From an uncultured Alphaproteobacteria bacterium (GTDB lineage: Bacteria > Pseudomonadota > Alphaproteobacteria > Geminicoccales > Geminicoccaceae): 64,000 nt of DNA. A model generated the notes under the pieces. The model saw only the letters and a list, made by a program, of their open reading frames with translations. It did not search any database and was not told the origin of the DNA. The stretch covers positions 1 through 64,000 of the forward strand of contig CALKJU010000039.1 of NCBI GenBank assembly GCA_937995535.1, in the 5' to 3' direction. Within the stretch, counting starts at the first letter, position 1. The number at the start of each line of letters is the position of its first letter. Shown here in pieces: positions 47,671 through 57,265 of the stretch. Made by a program: the position numbers and the translations under genes.

Positions 47671-48936
47671 CTAGGCCACCCGCTCGAGCTTGGCCCCGAG
47701 CGAGCCCAGTTTCTGCTCGAGATGCTCGTAGCCCCGATCGAGATGGTAGACGCGATTGATCTCCGTCGCACCGCGCGCGGCGAGCGCCGCCAGCACCAGC
47801 GAGACGGAGGCGCGCAGGTCGGTCGCCATCACCGGCGCGCCGCGCAGTTCGGCGACACCGCGGACCAGCGCCGAGCCGCCATGGACCGTGATGCGCGCGC
47901 CCATGCGCGCGAGTTCCGGCACATGCATGAACCGGTTCTCGAAGATCGTCTCGGTGATCATCGAGGCGCCGTCCGCCCGGCACATCAGCGCCATGAACTG
48001 CGCCTGAAGATCGGTCGGGAAGCCGGGGAAAGGGCGGGTCATGACGTCGCAGCCGCGCAACCCCGCCCGGTCGGCGGCCGCGGTCACGCCGTCGACGGTC
48101 GCCTCGAGCGTGACGCCGCTCTCGGCGAGCTTCTCGGCGGCGGCGCCGAAATGCTCGAGCCTGGCGTTGCGCAGGTGGACCGACCCGCCGGTGATCGCCG
48201 CGGCCATCGCATAGGTGCCGGCCTCGATACGGTCGGCGATGATGGTGTGGCGCCCGGCATGCAGGGCAGGTACGCCCTGCACGCGGATCACGTTCTCCCC
48301 GGCCCCCTCGATACACGCGCCCATGGTGTTGAGGAGCGCCGCAAGATCGATAATCTCCGGCTCCCGTGCGGCATCGACAAGCGTCGTCTCGCCGCGGGCC
48401 AGGCTCGCGGCCATCAGCAGGTTCTCGGTGGCGCCGACGGAGGGTTGCGCGAGGCGGATCTCCGCTCCTGCGAGGCCATTGGGCGCCTTGGCGTCGACAT
48501 AGCCACCGTCGAGGGTGATCACGGCACCCATGCGTTCCAGCCCGGCGAGGTGCAGGTCGATCGGTCGGGTGCCGATCGCGCAGCCACCGGGCATCGAGAC
48601 GCGGGCCTTGCCACACCGGGCGAGCAGCGGCCCGAGCACGAGCACCGAGGCGCGCATCTTCCGGACAAGGTCGTAGGGCGCCGTCGTGTCGAGCACGGTC
48701 GGTGTGTGGAGCACGACCCTGCCCGGCTCGCCGGGCAGGTGTGTCGTGGCCGTGCCGAGGCGCTGCAGAAGCCGCAGCATCGAGCCGACGTCGGCGACAT
48801 CCGGGATGTTGGCGAGCTCGACAGGCTCGGTACTGAGAAGCGTCGCCGCAAGCAGCGGCAGCGCCGCGTTCTTGGCCCCGCTCACGGTGACCGTGCCGCT
48901 CAGCGGCGCGCCGCCGGTGATGATGATCCGGTCCAT
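47671..48936 (-). CDS. murA: UDP-N-acetylglucosamine 1-carboxyvinyltransferase
   Basis: This is the first committed enzyme of peptidoglycan synthesis, transferring enolpyruvate to UDP-GlcNAc. It is 421 residues, with VSGAKNAALPLLAATLLS, the reactive cysteine in MPGGCAIGTRPIDLH, FPGFPTDLQAQFMAL and ENRFMHVPELARMGA. It lies 12 bp after dcd. Confidence 0.97.
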   Translation of the reverse strand: MDRIIITGGAPLSGTVTVSGAKNAALPLLAATLLSTEPVELANIPDVADVGSMLRLLQRLGTATTHLPGEPGRVVLHTPTVLDTTAPYDLVRKMRASVLVLGPLLARCGKARVSMPGGCAIGTRPIDLHLAGLERMGAVITLDGGYVDAKAPNGLAGAEIRLAQPSVGATENLLMAASLARGETTLVDAAREPEIIDLAALLNTMGACIEGAGENVIRVQGVPALHAGRHTIIADRIEAGTYAMAAAITGGSVHLRNARLEHFGAAAEKLAESGVTLEATVDGVTAAADRAGLRGCDVMTRPFPGFPTDLQAQFMALMCRADGASMITETIFENRFMHVPELARMGARITVHGGSALVRGVAELRGAPVMATDLRASVSLVLAALAARGATEINRVYHLDRGYEHLEQKLGSLGAKLERVA

Positions 48937-48948
48937 CGGTTCGAACTC

Positions 48949-49503
48949 TCAGAGCTTGGGCAGCGTCACCCCGGTCTGGCGCATATACTTGCCCTTACGG
49001 TCGGCGTACGACACGAGCGGCGGCTCGGCACCGCGCAGGAACAGGAACTGGCATATGCCCTCGTTCGCATAGACGCGGGCCGGCAGCGGCGTGGTGTTGG
49101 AGATCTCGAGGGTGACGTGTCCCTCCCACTCCGGCTCGAGAGGTGTGACGTTGACGATCATGCCGCACCGCGCATAGGTGCTCTTGCCGAGGCAGATGAC
49201 GAGGATGTCGCGGGGGATACGGAAGTACTCGATGGTCCGGGCGAGTGCGAAGCTGTTGGGCGGGATGATGCACGCCTCGCCGGTCCGCTCGACGAAGCTC
49301 TGATCCGAGAAGTTCTTCGGGTCGACGATAGCGTTGTCGACATTGGTGAAGATCCGGAACTCGGGCGCCAAACGGGCGTCGTAGCCGTAGGACGACAGAC
49401 CGAAGGAGATGCAGCCCTCGCGGGTCTGGCGGTCGACGAACGGCTCGATCATGCCGCGCTCGATGGCCATCCGACGGATCCACGAATCGGGCATCAGCGC
49501 CAT
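48949..49503 (-). CDS. dcd: dCTP deaminase
   Basis: The 184 residues match Dcd, which makes dUTP from d[35 protein letters not shown] and the active-site [21 protein letters not shown] chose ATG at 49503 ([13 protein letters not shown]); 49494 is also possible. It heads the murA cluster. Confidence 0.96.
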   Translation of the reverse strand: MALMPDSWIRRMAIERGMIEPFVDRQTREGCISFGLSSYGYDARLAPEFRIFTNVDNAIVDPKNFSDQSFVERTGEACIIPPNSFALARTIEYFRIPRDILVICLGKSTYARCGMIVNVTPLEPEWEGHVTLEISNTTPLPARVYANEGICQFLFLRGAEPPLVSYADRKGKYMRQTGVTLPKL

Positions 49504-49597
49504 CGACGGTCGGGCTCCCGCTGGGCCGTGGTCGCCGCTTCTAGGGGAAGCAGCCGCATGGCTCAACCAGGGCCGGTCGCGGTCTGGCGCCCGCGCA

Positions 49598-49792
49598 TCA
49601 GGTGGTCGAGGCGCCGGTCGGTGGCGCGGGGCTCGGCGCGGCCTTGGGCAGTCCGGCCCTGCTCTTGCGACGGCGCAGGTTCTCGCGCATCGCGCGTGCC
49701 AAACGGTCGCGTCGCTCGGCGTCGCGCGCTGCGCCCGCGTCCGAACGTCGGGGCTCGGCCGTCGTCCGGCCGTGATCCGCGCCGTCCTTCAT
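49598..49792 (-). CDS. small basic hypothetical protein (64 aa)
   Basis: ATG at 49792 ([18 protein letters not shown]) follows a GGTGGGTG ribosome site. The centre is a charged helix, [19 protein letters not shown]. Small proteins with such a NLRRRK helix are frequent in alphaproteobacteria and have no known role. It is divergent from tRNA-Thr. Confidence 0.5.
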   Translation of the reverse strand: MKDGADHGRTTAEPRRSDAGAARDAERRDRLARAMRENLRRRKSRAGLPKAAPSPAPPTGASTT

Positions 49793-49849
49793 CACCCACC
49801 CGCCCTTGCACCGCTGTCGGCGGCATGGCAAGTAGCACAAGGATTATGA

Positions 49850-49924
49850 GCCGCCATAGCTCAGTGGTAGAGCGCACCCTTGGTAAGGGTGAGGTCGACA
49901 GTTCAATCCTGTCTGGCGGCACCA
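49850..49924 (+). tRNA. tRNA-Thr (GGT)
   Basis: Acceptor stem GCCGCCA (49850-49856) pairs with TGGCGGC (49914-49920). The D-arm is GCTCAGTGGTAGAGC, the anticodon loop TTGGTAA with GGT, the T-loop TTCAATC, and CCA is encoded at 49922-49924. Confidence 0.95.
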
Positions 49925-50132
49925 CGAAACCCAGGCCCAGCCGACACCGATAGCCGCCTGAGGCTCCGGCACGACACCGGCGGCAGGGTCGTTCGCCGCG
50001 TCGAGCCCGGGCCGCCAAGTTGGCGGCCGGTTCGTCGGGTGGCGCGGACCGCAGGCGGCGCAATTCCTGTCGCGCGCGCTAGCGCCTTCGAGATCCGACC
50101 CTCGTGGCGCGTCCCCGCCGTGGCCACCGTCG

Positions 50133-50849
50133 CTACACGCCGAGATAGGCCTCCTGCACCACCGGGTCACCCAGAAGGTCGCGGCCGGTGCCAGCGTACG
50201 CGATGCGGCCGGTCTCGAGCACATAGCCGCGATCGGCGAGTGAAAGCGCCGCCACCGCATTCTGCTCGACCAGGAGCACCGTGACGCCCTCCGCGCGCAG
50301 GCGCACCACCGTCTCGAGGATCTGCTCGACCAGGAACGGGGCGAGCCCCATCGAGGGCTCGTCGAGCAGCAGCAGCGCCGGCTCGGCCATGAGCGCGCGA
50401 CCGATCGCACACATCTGTTGCTGGCCGCCGGAGAGCGTACCTGCCGGCGTGTCCTGTCGCTCGGCGAGCTGCGGAAACAGGGCGAAAACCCGCTCGAGGT
50501 TGACGCGGGTACGCGCACGCCCACGCCGGAAGGCGCCGAGCCGCAGATTGTCGAGCACCGAGAGTGGCCCGAAGAGCTGGCGGCCCTCGGGGACCTGCAC
50601 GATGCCGAGCGCCACGCGCTCGTCCGGCCTGCGTCGCTCGATCGGCTCCCCGGCGAAGCGGATCGTGCCGCTGCCGACCGGCAACACGCCGGAGATCGCC
50701 CGCAGCAGCGTCGTTTTGCCGGCGCCGTTGCCGCCTACGAGCGCGACGATCTCGCCGGCCGCCACTTCGAGGTCGACGCCCTTCACCGCCTCGATTCGGC
50801 CGTAGCCGCAGCGCAGGTTCCGGACCTGCAGGAGCGGCTCAGGCGGCAT
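50133..50849 (-). CDS. livF: branched-chain-type ABC transporter ATPase LivF
   Basis: Walker A GGNGAGKTT, signature LSGGQQQM and Walker B LLLLDEPSMGLAP, with the LivF-type VPEGRQLFGPLSVLDNL. The start is ATG at 50849 (MPPEPLLQVRNL). It overlaps the livG 3' end by 11 bp and is the last gene of the paaN-livKHMGF operon. Confidence 0.93.
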   Translation of the reverse strand: MPPEPLLQVRNLRCGYGRIEAVKGVDLEVAAGEIVALVGGNGAGKTTLLRAISGVLPVGSGTIRFAGEPIERRRPDERVALGIVQVPEGRQLFGPLSVLDNLRLGAFRRGRARTRVNLERVFALFPQLAERQDTPAGTLSGGQQQMCAIGRALMAEPALLLLDEPSMGLAPFLVEQILETVVRLRAEGVTVLLVEQNAVAALSLADRGYVLETGRIAYAGTGRDLLGDPVVQEAYLGV

Positions 50850-51621
50850 GCGCGGCCGCGACCCCGTGCCGGCCGAGATAGGCATCGATCACGCGCGGAT
50901 CGCTCCTGACCTGCGACGGCGTGCCCTCGGCGAGCCGGCGACCCTGGTCGAGCACCAGCACGCGATCGGAGATGCGCATGACGAGTCTCATGTCGTGCTC
51001 GACCAGGACGACCGCGACACCCTGACGCGCGATCGCCGCGATCAGCCGGTCGATCTCCTCGGTCTCGACGGGATTGCAGCCTGCGGCGGGCTCGTCGAGC
51101 ATCAGGATCCTGGGCTCGCAGGCGAGCGCCCGGGCGATCTCGAGTCGCTTCAGAGCACCATAGGGCAGGCCTGTGGCGGGCTCGTCGGCGCGCTCCTCGA
51201 GACCGACGAACGCGAGGAGATCGCGCGACCTGGCGCGGCTCTCGCGGTTCTCGCGCAGCACCGAGGGCAGGCCCAACAGCTCCGCCCCGAGGCGCCGGCG
51301 CTCTTTGAGGTGACGTCCGACCATCACGTTTTCGAGCGCGCTCATCCGGAAGAAGATTTCCAGGTTCTGGAAGGTGCGGGCCAAGCCTCGCGCCGCGAGC
51401 GCGTGTGGCGGTAGGCCTGTCACGTCGCGGCCATCGAGGCGCACCTCGCCGCCGTGCGCGCGATAGAGGCCCGTCACGACATTGAAGAGCGTAGTCTTGC
51501 CGGCGCCGTTGGGCCCGATGATGGCGAGCACCTCGCCACGGTCGACCGTGAAGCCCACCTGCTCGAGCGCCCGAACCCCGCCGAAGGCGATCGACAGGCC
51601 TCGGGCCTCGAGGAGGCTCAC
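50839..51621 (-). CDS. livG: branched-chain-type ABC transporter ATPase LivG
   Basis: Walker A GPNGAGKTTLFNVVTGLY, the LivG-specific ARTFQNLEIFFRMSALENVM and Walker B ILMLDEPAAGCNP. The usual LSGG signature reads LPYGALKRLEIARAL, as in other LivG proteins. GTG at 51621 overlaps the livM stop. Confidence 0.93.
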   Translation of the reverse strand: MSLLEARGLSIAFGGVRALEQVGFTVDRGEVLAIIGPNGAGKTTLFNVVTGLYRAHGGEVRLDGRDVTGLPPHALAARGLARTFQNLEIFFRMSALENVMVGRHLKERRRLGAELLGLPSVLRENRESRARSRDLLAFVGLEERADEPATGLPYGALKRLEIARALACEPRILMLDEPAAGCNPVETEEIDRLIAAIARQGVAVVLVEHDMRLVMRISDRVLVLDQGRRLAEGTPSQVRSDPRVIDAYLGRHGVAAAHAA

Positions 51622-52574
51622 GCCGATCTCCGCCGCACCACTCGGCCAGCGAGGCCCGGCACGATGCCCTGCCGCAGGAAGACCATGAAAAGGACGATCA
51701 GGAGGCCGAGGACCGCATGCTCGTATTCGTGGAAGACCGTCAGCGCCTGCGGCAGCACGGTGAGGAGCGCCGCGCCGACCACGGCGCCGAGGATCGAGCC
51801 CATCCCGCCGATCACGACCATCGTGACCAGCTCGATCGAGCGCAGGAAGCCCGCCACGTCGGGGGTGACGAAGCGGTTGAACAGCGCGAAGAGTCCGCCC
51901 GCGAGCGCGGCGTAGACCGCAGCGATCACGAATACGACGAGCTTGTGCCGAGCGACATCCACGCCAACGACCGAAGCCGCGATCTCGCTGTCGTGCAGGG
52001 CGCGCAGCGCCCGCCCGGTCGAGCTGTCCTCGAGGTTGAGGGCGAGCCACGCTGCGAGCACGACCCCGGTCCCGGTGATCCAGTACCAAAGCTCGGGCCC
52101 CGTCACCCGCCGGCCCAGGAGCTCGACGTGGGGAAGCTGGATGCCGTCGGGCCCGCCGGTGACCGGAACCTCACTCACGATCACCAGATGCACGAGGATC
52201 CCGAGACCGAGGGTGGCGACCGCCAGGTAATGGCCCTTGAGGCGCAGAATCGGCCGCCCGACGAGCAGGGCCAAGAGCGCTGCCGCGAAGATTCCGAGCG
52301 CCATCGAGGAGAGCGGATCGAGGCCGAGATGCTTCGGCCCGAGCGCGGTGGCGTAGGCGCCGATCCCCATGAAGCCGGCGTGGCCCAGGCTCACCTGGCC
52401 TGCGAGGCCGATCAGGAGCGCGAGCCCCAGAGCGGCCGTGGCATTGATCCAGACCAGCGTGGCGACCCGCAGATGGAAGGGCGAGGGGAGAACGAGCGGG
52501 ACGACTGCGAGGACGAGGAGCAGGGTCCCGAGAATCGCGAGCTTGCTGAACGTGCCTGGGCGCATCGGCTTCAC
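51618..52574 (-). CDS. livM: branched-chain-type ABC transporter permease LivM
   Basis: The 318-residue integral membrane protein has the family motif GLAGQVSLGHAGFMGIGAYA and a conserved cytoplasmic loop (GRALRALHDSEIAASVVGVD). GTG at 52574 overlaps the livH stop. Confidence 0.93.
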   Translation of the reverse strand: MKPMRPGTFSKLAILGTLLLVLAVVPLVLPSPFHLRVATLVWINATAALGLALLIGLAGQVSLGHAGFMGIGAYATALGPKHLGLDPLSSMALGIFAAALLALLVGRPILRLKGHYLAVATLGLGILVHLVIVSEVPVTGGPDGIQLPHVELLGRRVTGPELWYWITGTGVVLAAWLALNLEDSSTGRALRALHDSEIAASVVGVDVARHKLVVFVIAAVYAALAGGLFALFNRFVTPDVAGFLRSIELVTMVVIGGMGSILGAVVGAALLTVLPQALTVFHEYEHAVLGLLIVLFMVFLRQGIVPGLAGRVVRRRSA

Positions 52575-53443
52575 ACGCGCCCGACCGCGGCTCGCCCCAA
52601 GAGCCCCTGCGGCAGCGCGAAGAGGACGAGGAGAATGACGAGGAAGGCCACGCCGTCCTTGTAGGTCGAGGATATCCACCCTGCGGCGAAAGCCTCGAGC
52701 AGCCCGAGTACCAGTCCGCCCACGACCGCCCCCACGGGGTTGCCGATGCCGCCCAGCATCGCCGCGGCGAAGCCCTTCAACGCGAGCAGCGTGCCGACCG
52801 CGTAGGAGGTGAGCGTGATCGGGGTCACCAGGATCCCGCCCACCGCGCCGATCGCCGCCGAGACCGCGAAGGCGAGCGTCAGGACGAGCCGGGTGTCGAT
52901 GCCGACCAGTTCGGCTGCGAGCCTGTTCGCGGCGGTCGCACGCACCGCCTTGCCGAGAAGCGTCCGTTCCATGAACAGCCAAAGTCCCAGCACGATCGTG
53001 CCGGAACCGCCCAGCACCCAGAGCGATTGCGGCAGGATCGCCGCGCCGAACACACGGAGCGGCTCGTCGCCGCTGAACGCCGGCAGAGCGTGGAACTGCT
53101 TGTCGAAGATGATCTGCGCGAGACCGCGGATCAGGATCGAGGCGCCGATCGTGACGATGATCAGGGTGACGACCGTGGCGCCCTTGGCCGGCGCAATCGC
53201 GAGGCTGTGCAAGAGCGTGCCGGTGGCGGCCGCGACGACGACGGCGAGAAGGGCGGCGAGTGGCAGCGGCACGCCGGCGTTGTAGGCGAAGACCGTGACC
53301 ATGCCGCCCAACATGACGAACTCGCCCTGAGCGAAGTTCACGACCTCGGAGGCCTGGAAGATCAGCGTGAAGCCGAGCGCGACCAGGGCGTAGACCGCGC
53401 CCGTGGTCAGACCCGCGAAGAGGAGCTGGACGAACTCGGCCAT
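52571..53443 (-). CDS. livH: branched-chain-type ABC transporter permease LivH
   Basis: The 290-residue permease begins MAEFVQLLFAGLTTGAVYAL and has VVNFAQGEFVMLGG and LLGKAVRATAANRLAAELVG. It pairs with LivM to form the channel. Confidence 0.93.
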   Translation of the reverse strand: MAEFVQLLFAGLTTGAVYALVALGFTLIFQASEVVNFAQGEFVMLGGMVTVFAYNAGVPLPLAALLAVVVAAATGTLLHSLAIAPAKGATVVTLIIVTIGASILIRGLAQIIFDKQFHALPAFSGDEPLRVFGAAILPQSLWVLGGSGTIVLGLWLFMERTLLGKAVRATAANRLAAELVGIDTRLVLTLAFAVSAAIGAVGGILVTPITLTSYAVGTLLALKGFAAAMLGGIGNPVGAVVGGLVLGLLEAFAAGWISSTYKDGVAFLVILLVLFALPQGLLGRAAVGRV

Positions 53444-53497
53444 CGGTCGCCGGGACGGGACCCCATGGCCGGCCCCTTCCCGTCCCCTTCGGCAGGA

Positions 53498-54643
53498 TCA
53501 GTACAGCAACTGCCAGGTGCCGTTGCGGATCTCGAGCATCCGGAAGGCGGACAGGTCGAGGCCCATGTGATCGGTGGCGCTCAGGTTGACGACCCCACCG
53601 GTGCCGACGAAACCCTTGGTCTCGCGCAGCGCGTCGCGGACCTTCACGCCGTCGGTGGAGCCAGCCTTCTGAATGGCCTGGACGAGCAGCATGAGGCCGT
53701 CATAGGCGTGCCCTCCGAAGGTGCTCACCGGTTGGTTCTGGCTGCTCTCGTAGGCCGCCCGGTAGTCGAGCACGACCGTTTTCTGGGGATCGTCGTCCGG
53801 CAACTGATCGGGCACCAGCATCGCGGCGGCCGGCAGCCGCACGCCCTCGGCAGCCGCCCCGGCGAGCTCAATGAAGCTCTTGGAGGCCACGCCGTGGCTC
53901 TGATAGAGCGGGATGTCGATGCCAAGCTGCCTGACGTTGCGGGTGACGATCGCCGGGCCCTGCCCGAAATCGGCGTTGACGATCGCCTCTGCGCCCGACC
54001 CCCTGATCTTGTTGAGTTGCGGGGTGGTGTCGGTGTCGCCCGCGGCGTAGCGCTCGTCGGCGACGATCTCGATCCCGCGGGCGGGGGCGACCGTGAGGCA
54101 CTGGTTACGCATCGAAGCGCCGAAACCGGCGGTCGAACTGATCAGGCCGACCTTCGCAAGCCCGCGTTTCTTGACGTCCTCGAAGATCTTCTCGCAGGCC
54201 ATGCGGTCGGTGTGCGGGGTCTTGAAGGTGAAGGGCTTGGTGGGCTCGATGATCTCGATGCCACCGGCGAGACTGATGAAGGGAATCTGGGCGTCCTCGA
54301 GCACCGGGATCGCGGCCAGAGTGGTGGCCGTGGTGGTGCCGCCCACCACCGCCACCACCTTGTCGCTCTCCACCAGACGGGTGGCGAAGGTACGGGCGTT
54401 GTTGGCATCGCCGCCGTCGTCATAGATGACGAGCTCGAGCTCCCGCCCGAGCACCCCGCCCGCGGCATTGATCTTCTCGACGTAGAGCTCGAGCGTGCGC
54501 TTCTCGGGATCGCCCAGGAACGAGGCCGGGCCGGTGACGGACAGGAACGAGCCGATCTTGATGGCGTCGGCCGCGCGCACCGCCCCGGATGTGGCGAACA
54601 GAGCCGCGCTTACGACCCCGAGAAGAAGAGGACGTCGGTTCAT
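53498..54643 (-). CDS. livK: Liv-type periplasmic substrate-binding protein
   Basis: The 381 residues have a signal peptide (LLLGVVSAALFATSGAVRA) and the type I periplasmic-binding fold (IKIGSFLSVTGPASFLGD, VVGGTTTATTLAAIPVLE). Members of this family bind branched-chain amino acids, amides, urea or aromatic acids. Its position 33 bp after paaN suggests an aromatic acid ligand here, which is inference. Confidence 0.9.
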   Translation of the reverse strand: MNRRPLLLGVVSAALFATSGAVRAADAIKIGSFLSVTGPASFLGDPEKRTLELYVEKINAAGGVLGRELELVIYDDGGDANNARTFATRLVESDKVVAVVGGTTTATTLAAIPVLEDAQIPFISLAGGIEIIEPTKPFTFKTPHTDRMACEKIFEDVKKRGLAKVGLISSTAGFGASMRNQCLTVAPARGIEIVADERYAAGDTDTTPQLNKIRGSGAEAIVNADFGQGPAIVTRNVRQLGIDIPLYQSHGVASKSFIELAGAAAEGVRLPAAAMLVPDQLPDDDPQKTVVLDYRAAYESSQNQPVSTFGGHAYDGLMLLVQAIQKAGSTDGVKVRDALRETKGFVGTGGVVNLSATDHMGLDLSAFRMLEIRNGTWQLLY

Positions 54644-54676
54644 GGTTGCTCTCTCCGATCGCAGAGGTTGCGTGGC

Positions 54677-56341
54677 TCACCCGGCTCCGAGGCGGCGGAT
54701 ACCGCAGAGGCGGAACCGACCGGCGACGAAGGCCGGATCGACGAAGGTGGCATTGCCGGCGGGATTGGCGCCCGTCACGTGGAAGTCACTGAACGCCGCC
54801 GCCTGATTGACGTAGATCGGCCCCTCGAGATTGACCGAGAGCGGCGCGCCGGCGTCGGCGAAGGTGTCGGCGGCATGGGCGATGAAAGCCTCGTCAGTGG
54901 CCCAGAGCGCCGCCGTGATCGCACCTCGGCTCTTCGCTGTCCGGGCGGCACGCGATAGGGCGTCCTCGGCGTCCTGGCAGCGGATCAGGAACGCGATCGG
55001 GCCGAACCACTCCGAGCAATAGGCGGGCTCGTTGTCCGCCTCGAGCGCGACGAGCAGGGGCGTGGCGGTGCGCGCCGGCGCGGCGTTCGGCAAGGGCGCG
55101 CTGTCGCGCATCACCCGGCCGAGCCCTCGGGCCGTCGCGATCCGCTCCAGCGTGGCCGGGTTCTGGATCGTCCCGAGCACGGCCGCGGCGCGGGCCGAAT
55201 CGGCGAGCAGCTCGTCGATCGCGCCTGCCAGTGCCTCTCCGATCCCCTCGAAGCCGATCCGGCCCTTTTCGGTCGGAATGCCGGCCGCTGGCACGAAGAT
55301 GTTCTGCGGCGCCGTGCACATCTGCCCGGAATAGAGCGAAAGGGAAAAGGCGAGGTTCCCGCAGGCCGCTGCAAGATCCCGGACCCCCTGGATCACGACC
55401 GGATTGGTACCGGCCTCTTCGGTGAACAGGAGCTTGTCGCGCAGGGTCTCGCGCAACCAGCCGCCGAACGCGGGCGAGCCCGTGAAGTCGACGATCCCGA
55501 TCGCCGAATGGGCGGCCAGCCGCTTGGTGATCGGCTGGACGCCCGTATCGGCGGCGAGCTGAACGACGTTCGGATCGAACCCCTCCTCTTCGAGGACCCG
55601 CCGTGCGGTCCGCACGGTCAGCGCGAGCGGCAGGACCGCCATCGGATGCGGCTTCACGATCACGGCGTTACCGCTCACCAGCGAGGCGAAGAGGCCCGGG
55701 TACCCGTTCCAGGTCGGGAAGGTGGCACAGCCGATCACGAGGCCGATCCCGCGCGGGACCAAGCGCCATTCCTTGTCGAGCACGATCGGCGTCGCCTTGC
55801 CCAGAGCCTTCTCCCACCGTGCCCGGGCCGGGAAGCGGATCATCTCCGCGTAGGCCAGCGCTACGGCCTCGAGGCCGCGGTCCTGGGCGTGCGGGCCGCC
55901 AGCCTGGAAGGCCATCGCGAAGCTCTGGCCGGTCGTGTGCTGGACGGCGTTGGCGATCAGAAAGGAGTCGCGGTTGAGTCGGGCGAGGATCTCTAGTGCG
56001 ATACCGACCCGGATCTCGACCGACGCCTTGCCCCAGGCCACCCGCGCGCGCTCGGCGGCGGCGGCGAGATGTGCGACCTCCCCCCGCGGGTAGCGGATCC
56101 CGAGTGCCTGCCCGGTCCAGGGCGAAACCTCCTCGCCCACCGGCTCGCCGGAGCTCTCCTGGTCGAGCGGGAACAGCGTCCCGCACAGCCGCGCGAAGGC
56201 CGCCGCGGCCTCGTCCTTGGCGGTCTCGCCGTAGATCTTGCCCGAGGGGAGCTCGGGATAGGGGCTCCAATAGGTGCGCCTTGTCGTGGTGGCGACGGCC
56301 GCCTCGAGCGTGCCCCGGTGCCGGGCGAAGAGCTCCCCCAT
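54677..56341 (-). CDS. paaN: phenylacetic acid degradation protein PaaN (aldehyde dehydrogenase family)
   Basis: The 554 residues start MGELFARHRGTLEAAVATTT and contain RTYWSPYPELPSGKIYGE, both typical of PaaN. The ALDH core has FTEEAGTNPVVI and the nucleophile SGQMCTAPQNIFVP. PaaN proteins are ALDH-like proteins of the phenylacetate pathway, presumed to act on the open-chain aldehyde intermediate in species where PaaZ lacks an ALDH domain. It heads the operon with livKHMGF and is divergent from paaG. Confidence 0.9.
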   Translation of the reverse strand: MGELFARHRGTLEAAVATTTRRTYWSPYPELPSGKIYGETAKDEAAAAFARLCGTLFPLDQESSGEPVGEEVSPWTGQALGIRYPRGEVAHLAAAAERARVAWGKASVEIRVGIALEILARLNRDSFLIANAVQHTTGQSFAMAFQAGGPHAQDRGLEAVALAYAEMIRFPARARWEKALGKATPIVLDKEWRLVPRGIGLVIGCATFPTWNGYPGLFASLVSGNAVIVKPHPMAVLPLALTVRTARRVLEEEGFDPNVVQLAADTGVQPITKRLAAHSAIGIVDFTGSPAFGGWLRETLRDKLLFTEEAGTNPVVIQGVRDLAAACGNLAFSLSLYSGQMCTAPQNIFVPAAGIPTEKGRIGFEGIGEALAGAIDELLADSARAAAVLGTIQNPATLERIATARGLGRVMRDSAPLPNAAPARTATPLLVALEADNEPAYCSEWFGPIAFLIRCQDAEDALSRAARTAKSRGAITAALWATDEAFIAHAADTFADAGAPLSVNLEGPIYVNQAAAFSDFHVTGANPAGNATFVDPAFVAGRFRLCGIRRLGAG

Positions 56342-56411
56342 TGCACCTCCCCGAGTCGTTCTGCCTGAAGGGACGCGCGCACTCTTGCCGCGACCCTCCG
56401 AGTTCGATATC

Positions 56412-56425
56412 TGAACGCTCGGTCA
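56412..56425 (+). promoter_or_regulatory. candidate TetR-type operator between paaN and paaG
   Basis: TGAACGCTCGGTCA is an imperfect palindrome (10 of 14 symmetric positions) in the 147-bp divergent promoter region. The same TGAACG-N3-GGTC pattern occurs before paaA (63406-63418). TetR proteins of paa clusters bind palindromes of this CG-centred type, and the tetR gene at 59036 is the likely partner. Confidence 0.5.
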
Positions 56426-56488
56426 ACAAATGGCAAGAGGGGTGTGTCGGGCGTTCCCGATGGCTCGAGGCGCTCCGGGGAGGCGGCG

Positions 56489-57265
56489 ATGGGCGAGCCC
56501 GTGCGGGTCGAGCAGCGCGAAGGCTTCTGGCGCGTCGTGCTCGATCGGCCGGACCGCCTCAACGCCTTCGATCGCCCGATGCACGGCGCACTTGCGGAGG
56601 CGCTCCAGAGCGCGACGAAAGCACCCGACTGCCGCGCGGTGCTGCTGACCGGAGCCGGCCGCGGCTTCTGCGCCGGACAGGATTTGCCGGCAGTCGCCGC
56701 CGAGGGCGATCTCGGCCGACTGCTGGCCGAGACCTGGAATCCGCTCGTCCGCCTGCTGCGTGAACTGCCAGTGCCGACCGTGGCCGCCGTCAACGGGATC
56801 GCGGCCGGTGCCGGCGTGGCGTTGGCACTCGCCTGCGACATCGTCCTGGCCGCTCGCAGCGCCCGGTTCTTCATGGCCTTCGCCAAGCTCGCGCTGGTCC
56901 CGGACAGCGGGGCCTCCTGGCACCTGCCCCGGCTCGTCGGACCGGCACGCGCTCGCGCGCTGGCACTGCTCGGCGATCCGCTTGCGGCCGAGGACGCCGA
57001 ACGCTGGGGCCTGATCTGGCGCGCCGTCGAGGACTCGCAGATCGAGGCCGAGGCCGAGGCGGTGGCGGGGCGCCTCGCTCAGGGCCCGACGGCGACGCTG
57101 GTCGCCACCCGGCGGCTGCTGGACGACGGCCTTGCGCGCGCCTTCGCCGATCAGCTCACCGAGGAGGCGCGGCTGCAAGCCGAGCTCGGCCGGGCCGCGG
57201 ACTATGCGGAAGGCGTTCGCGCCTTCCACGAGAAACGTTCGCCCCGCTTCGGAGCCCGCGGATGA
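56489..57265 (+). CDS. paaG: 2-(1,2-epoxy-1,2-dihydrophenyl)acetyl-CoA isomerase
   Basis: This enoyl-CoA hydratase/isomerase converts the ring epoxide to the oxepin. ATG at 56489 (MGEPVRVEQREGFW) follows GGGGAGG. The oxyanion loop is TGAGRGFCAGQDL, and the catalytic aspartate is in LVPDSGASWHLPRLVG as in PaaG. It is 258 residues and couples to paaI by ATGA. Confidence 0.93.
   Translation: MGEPVRVEQREGFWRVVLDRPDRLNAFDRPMHGALAEALQSATKAPDCRAVLLTGAGRGFCAGQDLPAVAAEGDLGRLLAETWNPLVRLLRELPVPTVAAVNGIAAGAGVALALACDIVLAARSARFFMAFAKLALVPDSGASWHLPRLVGPARARALALLGDPLAAEDAERWGLIWRAVEDSQIEAEAEAVAGRLAQGPTATLVATRRLLDDGLARAFADQLTEEARLQAELGRAADYAEGVRAFHEKRSPRFGARG

Noticed and set aside
46693-49953. 1086-codon plus-strand frame spanning murA, DUF2948, UPF0262 and dcd
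   Set aside because: Four well-supported genes occupy the opposite strand. The length reflects GC-rich codon bias only.
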